A DNA stretch of 20,831 nt from a virus. Of this stretch, positions 14,169 to 20,070 are shown in pieces; the stretch's first letter is position 1; each line of letters starts with the position of its first letter. The stretch is taken from IMG/VR virus record IMGVR_UViG_3300033388_003195, positions 1 to 20,831 of that record. One strand, given 5' to 3'. The translations under genes and the position numbers were made by a program. The notes below the pieces were generated by a model. The model was given only the letters and a program-made list of their open reading frames with translations, was not told the origin of the DNA and did not search any database.

Positions 14169-14508
14169 TTTCTAAAAACGGTTTAATTAAAAATCTAGGT
14201 CTTTCGCATAGCGTCTTAATATTTCCAAGGCTTTTGATTAACATTATCCTTACAGGGTCTTCATGAAAATTTCTTTCTGCTTTTCTAATATCTTCTGAAC
14301 TCGGGTCAATACTCCATCCGTGGTCAAATAATTCTTTTTTAATCCTGCCCATCAACATATCACTATACTGTTCCAGCGCTAATTCTGCGCTCTCAATTAA
14401 ATGTCTATGCTCAGGTTCAACGTAAGGCGGCAACATAACAAGTCGTTCAAAATCAGACGCCTCACCCTTGCTATCTACTGCACTTTCATCGGTTTTATCA
14501 TTCATCAT
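14164..14508 (-). CDS. cassette protein, unknown
   Basis: 114 residues, the longest of the array. ATG 14508 (or 14505) behind AAAGGA. Acidic N-terminus (DKTDESAVDSKGEASDFERL), then PPYVEPEHRHLIESAELALEQY and a helical part (MGRIKKELFDHGW, RKAERNFHEDPVRIMLIKSLGNI). No membrane segment. The stop codon TAA is supplied by the core of attC-like site 3. No family recognised. Confidence 0.65.
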   Translation of the reverse strand: MMNDKTDESAVDSKGEASDFERLVMLPPYVEPEHRHLIESAELALEQYSDMLMGRIKKELFDHGWSIDPSSEDIRKAERNFHEDPVRIMLIKSLGNIKTLCERPRFLIKPFLET

Positions 14509-14536
14509 CGCATCCTTTAAGTTTATTTTAAGCGCC

Positions 14537-14554
14537 GTTTAACATGGTGGTTAT
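14537..14554. other. attC-like site 4, truncated (cores only)
   Basis: GTTTAAC (14537-14543, matching the RYYYAAC core) and GTTAT (14550-14554) are only six bases apart, at the boundary between two cassette genes. On the minus strand GTTAAAC fits GTTRRRY. The hairpin body is missing, so this may be a deleted attC or a simple-site junction. Confidence 0.4.
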
Positions 14555-14763
14555 ACGTCAACAGCATGAATAGTAATATCTCGATAAGAACCAGTTATGT
14601 TAATTGTCTTTTTTTCTGATCCTTCCGTGTAATTCTTGTCCATTGAAACCACTAACTCATTCACGCCTACATACAATCCAGTGATAAGAGAAAGAGCGCT
14701 ATTTATGTCTTCTTTAGCGTATTCAGTAAACAACTCTTCAAGTTCTTCTTTTTTAATTGCCAT
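14551..14763 (-). CDS. small cassette protein, unknown
   Basis: 70 residues, ATG 14763 behind GGA. N-terminus acidic helix (IKKEELEELFTEYAKEDINSALSLITGLY), then a likely beta part (GVNELVVSMDKNY, KTINITGSYRDITIHAVDV). Soluble, no signal. The stop TAA lies inside the GTTAT core of site 4, and the leader carries AATTAAAATAAAAAA shared with the 13449-13643 gene. Function unknown. Confidence 0.65.
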   Translation of the reverse strand: MAIKKEELEELFTEYAKEDINSALSLITGLYVGVNELVVSMDKNYTEGSEKKTINITGSYRDITIHAVDV

Positions 14764-14788
14764 GCTTTTTCCTAATTAAAATAAAAAA

Positions 14789-14910
14789 TATAACAATAAA
14801 ATTAACGCAGATCAAAAACCCTTACCTTCTTTCGGTCTGCTCACTATCCTACTAAACCTATTCCAAACAAATACCCTATCGGTTTTTGCCTGGTTATTTC
14901 GGGGTTATAT
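14789..14910. other. attC-like recombination site 5 (long)
   Basis: Outer arms TATAAC (14789-14794) and GTTATAT (14904-14910). Inner arms AAAAACC (14814-14820) and GGTTTTT (14881-14887), with partial pairing between (AACGCAG side against CCTGGTT). About 122 bp with a ~60-base apical region, like the long VCR-type attC sites. The stop codon of the next gene (14905-14907) lies in its right core. Confidence 0.65.
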
Positions 14911-15138
14911 TGCTACCCAAAGTGAATCAGGTAGCCAAACATTATTATCGTTCTTTTCAAAAGCGTCACCTGCTGTAAACACTAAATCCACTTCTTTTCC
15001 TTCTATGCTTTTTAGAAATTGTTTTAACTTTACATATTCCAGCCAGCCCCACATTTTCCATACAGCGCTTAATTCGCCTTTAAGCTCACTAGAAGTCTGG
15101 TATCTAGCTATCAAGTTATCCCTCATTAATGCCTTCAT
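14905..15138 (-). CDS. small cassette protein, unknown
   Basis: 77 residues from ATG 15138, which has GGAG eight bases upstream; the frame is open to a TTG at 15159 but no ribosome site supports it. Sequence: helical, Trp-rich middle (AVWKMWGWLEYVKLKQFL), then EVDLVFTAGDAFEKNDNNVWLPDSLWVAI. Soluble. The stop TAA is part of the core of attC-like site 5 and the start lies 22 bases from the core of site 6, so the gene fills its cassette exactly. Confidence 0.65.
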   Translation of the reverse strand: MKALMRDNLIARYQTSSELKGELSAVWKMWGWLEYVKLKQFLKSIEGKEVDLVFTAGDAFEKNDNNVWLPDSLWVAI

Positions 15139-15159
15139 AATTTCTACTCCGTAGTCCAA

Positions 15160-15244
15160 TATAACAAGGCGTTTAAGAAAGATGGCCTTGTCTGGTTTTA
15201 AGTTTCCTGTGCGAGTAAATCGCCACAGGTTATAAAAAGGTTAG
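15160..15244. other. attC-like recombination site 6
   Basis: Left end TATAACAAGGCGTTTAAGA (from 15160) closely resembles the left end of Vibrio-type attC repeats. The right core is GTTAG (15240-15244). Two internal hairpins are visible: ACAAGGC/GCCTTGT (15164-15170/15185-15191), and CCTGTG-CGA...TCG-C-CACAGG (15206-15229) with one bulged base. Left and right halves pair poorly with each other, so it may be a hybrid of two sites; the right half resembles that of site 1. Confidence 0.6.
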
Positions 15245-15450
15245 TTGTCATAATTAACCTTAAGTCTATTGAGAGTTTCTGGCTTCTGGTAATAATATTG
15301 TAATTCACCAGCCCACAATGAAACATGAACTCTATACTGTATATCATGGTTTTCTTTATTTGCTACGTGATACCACGCATATCCACCATGCTTGCTAAAG
15401 CTTCCAAACTCATATTTAATATCTAAATCTCTTTCATGCTTGTTACTCAT
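15241..15450 (-). CDS. small cassette protein, unknown
   Basis: 69 residues, ATG 15450 with a weak AGAGAT upstream, about 25 bases from the half-site at 15475. Aromatic-rich and probably beta (YEFGSFSKHGGYAWYHVANKEN, VHVSLWAGELQYYYQKPE), ending NRLKVNYDN. The stop TAA is supplied by the GTTAG core of site 6. First cassette after the helicase gene in the direction of transcription. Function unknown. Confidence 0.65.
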   Translation of the reverse strand: MSNKHERDLDIKYEFGSFSKHGGYAWYHVANKENHDIQYRVHVSLWAGELQYYYQKPETLNRLKVNYDN

Positions 15451-15474
15451 ATAAATATCTCTAGTAATTTAAAA

Positions 15475-15492
15475 CTAACAAATAATTCAACC
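15475..15492. other. attC half-site at the helicase end of the array
   Basis: CTAACAAATAATTCAACC is an exact copy of the left end of attC-like site 1 (13350-13367), in the same orientation, so the array is bracketed by an 18-bp direct repeat. Only the one half is present. The helicase stop codon (15487-15489) lies inside it. Confidence 0.65.
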
Positions 15493-17166
15493 AGACCGTG
15501 AGTTTCTGACCTTCTCTGTTAAATTAATTGCTAGTCTCTCACTAAGAGTTTGTGCTTTTAAAATATTTATACTAAACACTCGTTCAAATTCAAGCTGCAC
15601 TGTCTTTACAGTCCATTCATTGGCTACAGCAACACCATGACACCAGTGTTGCATATGACCACGTAATATTGTTTGTGCGTTCTGTCTTTTAATATGATTG
15701 TTAACTGCTGAGTCTCTTACTATAACTGGTGCGTTTTGCATATTATGTCGAACTGCTTCAGGTGGTCTATCAACCTTTTTACGCTCAGTCATTAATGTGT
15801 TTATAAAATTAATGTCCAACTCAACAAGATTACCTTCATCAAATTGAAAGTCTTGTTGTGCAGCATTTAATTCATCTTTAGTTTCTTCGTGGTTACATTC
15901 ATTACACACAAACATGTTTTTAACCGTGGGGGTATAGTAATTAAAACACTCAGGACATACACGACCTTCAGGTTTCTCACCATCACTATTACTACGTTTG
16001 GTTGAATCTAATGTCCACACTGGATCATCATGAGGTGCACCGTAAATACAGTGACGTTTAACATTACCTACATGATCAATTAAAACACCGTAATATTTAC
16101 CTTCACAAAGTCTGAGCATTCGACCAAATTGCTGTTTAAATAACGCATATGATTCAGTCTTACGTAGCATGATAACAACTGAAACAGCAGGTACATCAAA
16201 CCCTTCACCAAATAAATCACAATTAACCAGGTTCTTTATTCGACCATCCTCAAATGCTTGTAACCCTTTAATTAAATCACGGGTAGGGGTCTTACTCGAC
16301 AATGACAGGGAGGGTATGCCTGCCTCGTTAAATTGTTTAGCAACATGGTCAGAGTGTGCAATATTTACGCAAAAAGTAATTGCTTGTTGCCCATCCACAA
16401 GACGTTGATAATGTTTTACTGCATCACCTGTGATGTCATTTACATCTGTCTTTTCTGCTAATTTTTTTTGATTCCAATCACCGTTTGCTGTTATATTCAC
16501 ACCTGATGTGTCAAGTAATTGTGGTGGTACATATATTTTATAAGGTGACAAATAACCTCGACTAATTAATTCACCCATACTGCTACCAACAATCATGTGA
16601 TGGAATATTCCATCAGCCTGGACACCCAGACCTTTACCATCTGCACGTATCGGTGTTGCGGTAACACCCAACCCTCTTGCATTGCGTAAATATTTGACAC
16701 ACTTGCCGTGGGAGTTATCATCAAGACAATGATGAAACTCATCCCCTAACCAAACTGTCACTTTATCCCTTACACAATCAACCAAACCTTTATCAATACG
16801 TCTAATAAAGGTTTGTATGCTGGTGAGAATTATAGGGCTTGTTTCATCATAAAATGACTTACCAAATTTAAGCATTTGCTGGTCGGTAATCATTTTTCTA
16901 GTTTTATTTGCGCAAATAAAACTGTGTGGTACACCCATTACACAAAGCGACATTGATATTTGACTCAGTAGAACGTCACGGTGAGCAAACACCATACACA
17001 TTTCACCGTTAAGCATTGCCTCTCTTGCAAGCATGGCTTTTATAATTGTCTTACCTGCACCAGTGGGTAGCACCAGGAGAATGTATTTTATCAACATCCT
17101 CCATGCTTCGTTAACTGAGTTAACTGAGTTGGTTTGGTAATCACGCGGTTGTATTATTTGGGTCAT
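15487..17166 (-). CDS. DEAD/DEAH-type superfamily 2 helicase
   Basis: 559 residues. ATP-dependent helicase, probably for phage DNA replication or recombination. Visible: QxxxxN-type start (RDYQTNSV), Walker A LPTGAGKT at 33-40, Walker B DEFH at 142-145, motif III TATP at 169-172, a second RecA domain with FGEGFDVPAVSVVI (about 319-332), and motif VI QQFGRMLR at 345-352. A zinc ribbon follows: Cys404, Cys407, Cys421, Cys424. The C-terminal 130 residues are a phage-type extension. ATG 17166 overlaps the stop of the tiny upstream ORF (ATGA). The last codons and stop lie within an attC half-site, so the native C-terminus may have been altered by recombination. Confidence 0.92.
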   Translation of the reverse strand: MTQIIQPRDYQTNSVNSVNEAWRMLIKYILLVLPTGAGKTIIKAMLAREAMLNGEMCMVFAHRDVLLSQISMSLCVMGVPHSFICANKTRKMITDQQMLKFGKSFYDETSPIILTSIQTFIRRIDKGLVDCVRDKVTVWLGDEFHHCLDDNSHGKCVKYLRNARGLGVTATPIRADGKGLGVQADGIFHHMIVGSSMGELISRGYLSPYKIYVPPQLLDTSGVNITANGDWNQKKLAEKTDVNDITGDAVKHYQRLVDGQQAITFCVNIAHSDHVAKQFNEAGIPSLSLSSKTPTRDLIKGLQAFEDGRIKNLVNCDLFGEGFDVPAVSVVIMLRKTESYALFKQQFGRMLRLCEGKYYGVLIDHVGNVKRHCIYGAPHDDPVWTLDSTKRSNSDGEKPEGRVCPECFNYYTPTVKNMFVCNECNHEETKDELNAAQQDFQFDEGNLVELDINFINTLMTERKKVDRPPEAVRHNMQNAPVIVRDSAVNNHIKRQNAQTILRGHMQHWCHGVAVANEWTVKTVQLEFERVFSINILKAQTLSERLAINLTEKVRNSRSG

Positions 17167-17249
17167 TTAATACCTGCTGCACCAACATTATGACAATTAC
17201 CATGAAACACTGCTTTAAAGTCTCTCCTATCTAATATGTTTTTACTCAT
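17163..17249 (-). CDS. very small ORF before helicase, unknown
   Basis: 28 residues (MSKNILDRRDFKAVFHGNC..., ending GAAGIK). ATG 17249 overlaps the stop of the repeat gene (ATGA) and has a GAGGGTGG stretch upstream; its TGA overlaps the helicase ATG. The tight coupling on both sides suggests it is translated. No family. Confidence 0.4.
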   Translation of the reverse strand: MSKNILDRRDFKAVFHGNCHNVGAAGIK

Positions 17250-17483
17250 TTCACCACCCTCTCACCAGTTTCAATCAAGTTACCAAAACAAATCTCACCG
17301 GACACTAACAAACCACAGGTTATTTTTAATTCAATTTTATTAGGTTTTTTATAAATACACAGTCCTGCAAATATTCTTAAACTTGATGACAATTCTCTTT
17401 CACATGAGATACCCTGACCGGCTTTGATACCCCGACCGGCTTCGATACCTGTACCGGCTTTCACTAAAATGTACCGGCTTTCG
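17246..17483 (-). pseudogene. C-terminal part of the hexapeptide-repeat gene, out of frame
   Basis: The frame resumes KAG repeats (VKAGTGIEAGRGIKAGQG) and then a non-repeat C-terminal domain of ~50 residues (ISCERELSSSLRIFAGLCIYKK..., ITCGLLVSGEICFGNL) ending at 17246. It has no start of its own. The domain, with three Cys, looks like the natural end of GIKAG-type phage proteins. Two 20-base units at 17453-17492 each lack one T compared with the 21-base in-frame version near 17889-17910, which shifts the frame. The stop overlaps the next ATG. Confidence 0.55.
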
Positions 17484-17907
17484 CTAAAATGTACCGGCTT
17501 TGATACCCTGACCGGCTTTGATACCCCGACCGGCTTTGATACCCCAACCGGCTTCGATACCATCACCGGCTTCGATACCCCAACCGGCTTCGATACCCCA
17601 ACCGGCTTTGATACCCTGACCGGCTTCGATACCATCACCGGCTTCGATACCCCAACCGGCTTCGATACCCCAACCGGCTTCGATACCATCACCGGCTTCG
17701 ATACCCCAACCGGCTTCGATACCATCACCGGCTTCGATACCTGTACCGGCTTTGATACCCTGACCGGCTTTGATACCCCGACCGGCTTTGATACCCTGAC
17801 CGGCTTCGATACCCCGACCGGCTTTGATACCCCAACCGGCTTTGATACCCCAACCGGCTTTGATACCTGTACCGGCTTTGATACCTGTACCGGCTTTCGC
17901 TAAAATG
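17417..17907. repeat. 18-bp tandem repeat array, 27 units
   Basis: 27 copies of ACCGGCTT-type units counted on the plus strand, at 17417, 17435, 17453, 17473, 17493 and then every 18 bases to 17889. The consensus is ACCGGCTT(C/T)GATACC plus four variable bases (CCAN, ATC, TGT, CTG, CCG types). Units are contiguous, without spacers. Units at 17453 and 17473 are 20 bases long and contain CTAAAATGT, as does the longer last unit. Confidence 0.95.
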
Positions 17908-18056
17908 TAACCTGATACTCTTAAACTTTTAAATTTAACCCATTTAAGTTTTTCGGAAATTTCAATACTCCCATTGAAATTAGATAGATCCTCATCACCT
18001 GTGTATTCATTATCATCATTAAAATCTTTTCCGGTCAGTTTTAAAGTAGTTAACAT
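17484..18056 (-). CDS. hexapeptide-repeat protein, N-terminal part (AG-x-GI-K/E repeats)
   Basis: 190 residues from ATG 18056 (AAGG upstream; in-frame codons up to 18092 lack a ribosome site). A ~55-residue N-terminal domain (MLTTLKLTGKDFNDDNEY..., then SLRVSGYILAKAG) is followed by more than 20 repeats of six residues, A-G-x-G-I-K/E with x = T, W, R, Q or D. Such regular repeats suggest a solenoid-type fold. The type is known in phage hypothetical proteins; function is not. The frame ends at 17484-17486 where two 20-base variants of the unit break the register, while a natural C-terminal domain follows in another frame. It is the first gene after the leftward promoter at 18091-18118. Confidence 0.6.
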   Translation of the reverse strand: MLTTLKLTGKDFNDDNEYTGDEDLSNFNGSIEISEKLKWVKFKSLRVSGYILAKAGTGIKAGTGIKAGWGIKAGWGIKAGRGIEAGQGIKAGRGIKAGQGIKAGTGIEAGDGIEAGWGIEAGDGIEAGWGIEAGWGIEAGDGIEAGQGIKAGWGIEAGWGIEAGDGIEAGWGIKAGRGIKAGQGIKAGTF

Positions 18057-18078
18057 GTGTGTACGCCTTGCACAGTTG

Positions 18079-18118
18079 GTTTGTACAAACACTATAACCT
18101 AATAATTTCAAATTTCAA
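18079..18118 (-). promoter_or_regulatory. leftward promoter with palindromic operator at the start site
   Basis: Minus strand: -35 TTGAAA (18118-18113), 16-base spacer, -10 TATAGT (18096-18091). Immediately downstream is GTTTGTACAAAC (18090-18079), a perfect 12-bp palindrome over the expected transcription start. It would drive the repeat gene, helicase and the rest of the leftward block. Confidence 0.6.
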
Positions 18119-18125
18119 ATTTTAT

Positions 18126-18155
18126 TTTACATTTCTTCATTACTCGTGCTATATT
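18126..18155 (+). promoter_or_regulatory. rightward promoter of the replication operon
   Basis: -35 TTTACA (18126-18131), 18-base spacer, -10 TATATT (18150-18155), 32 bases before the ATG at 18187. Divergent from the leftward promoter, with only a few bases between the two -35 elements. Confidence 0.6.
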
Positions 18156-18186
18156 CCATTCTCATTAAACAAATTGGGATAAGAAT

Positions 18187-18900
18187 ATGGGTATATTAGA
18201 AGACATGCTATTAAGTTTGGATGAATTGCACGTTAAGGTTGATGCAATGTCATCTGGTACAGTAATGGCAACTCTTGAATCTGCACCACCAGGTGCTGTC
18301 ACACCACTAACTAACACTGGTGTGACACTGGACACTGAAGGTAAGCCTTGGGATGAACGTATCCACAGTGTGACCAGGAATCAAACAGTTAAAGGTGTTT
18401 GGAAAATTCGTAAAGGTGCTGATAAAACACTTATTGCAAAAGTTAAGGCTGAAACCCTTGCTGTCATACCATCTGTACCAGGTGTTGTGACACCAACCCC
18501 CGCCCCTACACCCACGACTGCTGCACCGGAAAACGTTTACAAAAAATCTGCCATTGCAGCCATTAATACGCTAACTAATGACCTCAGTGTTGATTTTGAC
18601 AATATTCAGAATGCTTTAATTAATCTTTTTGATGTTGATTCATTTGATAAATTGCCTGAAGCTTCTTTTGAAACTGCTGCTGATGAATTTTGCGGCTGGA
18701 GAGACAATCTTCTAGACATAAATGAAATTGTTAAAGTCATTACTGAATTAGGTGCTGAAAACGGTATTAACGGTATTGCGACTATTTGTGAATCTCGTGG
18801 TTTTAAAACTGTATCACAAGCAACCGTTGATGCTATTCCTGAACTCATTGAAGCATTGCGTGAATTCAAACAACAGTGGATTGAATTCACTAATCAGTAA
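18187..18900 (+). CDS. conserved phage protein of the replication/recombination module
   Basis: 237 residues, ATG 18187 with GGGATAAG upstream. Contains D-x2-G-x-P-W-x3-I-H (DTEGKPWDERIH, residues 49-60) followed by VWKIRKGAD (71-79). I recall this motif from phage proteins encoded next to recombinases, DUF2800 nucleases and ssDNA-binding proteins. A Pro/Thr-rich linker (about 94-112) leads to a helical C-terminal domain (KKSAIAAINTLTNDL..., ending EFKQQWIEFTNQ). No catalytic motif is visible. First gene of the rightward operon. Confidence 0.6.
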   Translation: MGILEDMLLSLDELHVKVDAMSSGTVMATLESAPPGAVTPLTNTGVTLDTEGKPWDERIHSVTRNQTVKGVWKIRKGADKTLIAKVKAETLAVIPSVPGVVTPTPAPTPTTAAPENVYKKSAIAAINTLTNDLSVDFDNIQNALINLFDVDSFDKLPEASFETAADEFCGWRDNLLDINEIVKVITELGAENGINGIATICESRGFKTVSQATVDAIPELIEALREFKQQWIEFTNQ

Positions 18901-18912
18901 CGGGTGACTCTT

Positions 18913-20058
18913 ATGCAACACAGCATATATGGTGCATCAGGGTTTCATCGTATTATGGCTTGTGCGAATTCTGTTCGCATGAGTCGTGGTCGACCTAACC
19001 CCACAAATGATGAAGCTGAATTAGGTACGTCTGCTCATGAGCTAGGTGAGTTTTGTTTGAAGTTTGGTTTAAATGCCTTTGAGTGTATTGGATTGACTTT
19101 TAATAACAATGTTGTCGATGCTGAAATGGCTGAAGCAGTTCAACTGTACGTAAGTTTCATCCGTGACATCTGTCATAAAGCCGGTGTTAACCCAATGCTT
19201 GAACTCAGGGTTACAATACTGTCTATCGGTGATGATGTTTACGGTACATCCGATTGTGTAATTATAATTAATGACGTGTTATATGTTTTTGATTATAAGC
19301 ATGGCTATGGTGTTGTTGAAGTTAAAAATAATATCCAGGCTATTTTTTATGCAATTGCAACTTTAGATACTTTGGGTTTGTGGAACCAAATAAAAACTAT
19401 TCAGACTGGGGTTATCCAACCAAGAGCTAATCATATTGATGGTGCTATCCGTCAACACACTTATAGTATTAATGAGATGGTTTGGTGGAGGGAGCAGTTT
19501 AAGCAAGCTGTTGCTAACGCAAAGTCTGATGATGCAGTGAGTGTAGCGGGTGAGCATTGCCGATACTGTCTAGCCTGTGGTGATTGTCGTGCAAGATGGG
19601 GACGCACGATGATGTTAGTGACAGGTGATAAACCTGTTCATGAGTTAAACCAGGATGAGTTAATTACTGTGTATGAGGAGTTAGGTGTAATTAGAAATCA
19701 TCTTAATAAGATTGAAGTTCGAGCAATTGAACTAGCCCGTGGTGGTAAATTTGTAGAAGGTCATAAACTTGTTAATTCAATCACTCGTGCTAATTGTGAA
19801 GATGAAACAGGTTTTATTAAAGCCGCAAGTGATGCAGGTGTCGATTCTGATAAATTATTTAATAAACCCAAACTTATCAGCATGACTAATGCTAAAAAAC
19901 TTCTTGATCATAAACTTGTTAATGAGTTTTATATCAAGCCACCTGTAACAACAACCCTCGTAAAACTTACAGACAAAAGACCAGCAATCTCAGTCGAAGG
20001 TTTTACATCTATAACTAAACCCGCAAGTGCTGTGGGTGTTTTCGCCCCCGTGGGCTAA
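18913..20058 (+). CDS. DUF2800 family PD-(D/E)XK nuclease (Cas4/RecB-like)
   Basis: 381 residues from ATG 18913 (GGGTG six bases upstream); a GTG at 18904 is possible. Likely a DNA exonuclease of the phage recombination/replication module. Motifs: SGFHRIMACANS near the start, GTSAHELGEF with His42, Asp114 (GTSD), Asp127 and Lys129 (FDYKHG), and Gln142/Tyr146 (NIQAIFYAI). These are the active-site pattern of RecB-type nucleases. Four Cys at 216, 219, 222 and 225 (CRYCLACGDC) suggest a metal cluster. The pairing with a DUF2815 gene 12 bases downstream is common in phages. Confidence 0.85.
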   Translation: MQHSIYGASGFHRIMACANSVRMSRGRPNPTNDEAELGTSAHELGEFCLKFGLNAFECIGLTFNNNVVDAEMAEAVQLYVSFIRDICHKAGVNPMLELRVTILSIGDDVYGTSDCVIIINDVLYVFDYKHGYGVVEVKNNIQAIFYAIATLDTLGLWNQIKTIQTGVIQPRANHIDGAIRQHTYSINEMVWWREQFKQAVANAKSDDAVSVAGEHCRYCLACGDCRARWGRTMMLVTGDKPVHELNQDELITVYEELGVIRNHLNKIEVRAIELARGGKFVEGHKLVNSITRANCEDETGFIKAASDAGVDSDKLFNKPKLISMTNAKKLLDHKLVNEFYIKPPVTTTLVKLTDKRPAISVEGFTSITKPASAVGVFAPVG

Positions 20059-20070
20059 GGATATAAACTA

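Noticed and set aside
17424-17903. Plus-strand ORF of TGFDT repeats
   Set aside because: Antisense shadow of the repeats. The minus strand has a ribosome site, promoter, non-repeat N-terminal domain and operon context; the plus frame has none of these.
17417-17907. CRISPR array
   Set aside because: Units are 18 bases and contiguous, without unique spacers, and they encode a regular peptide repeat.
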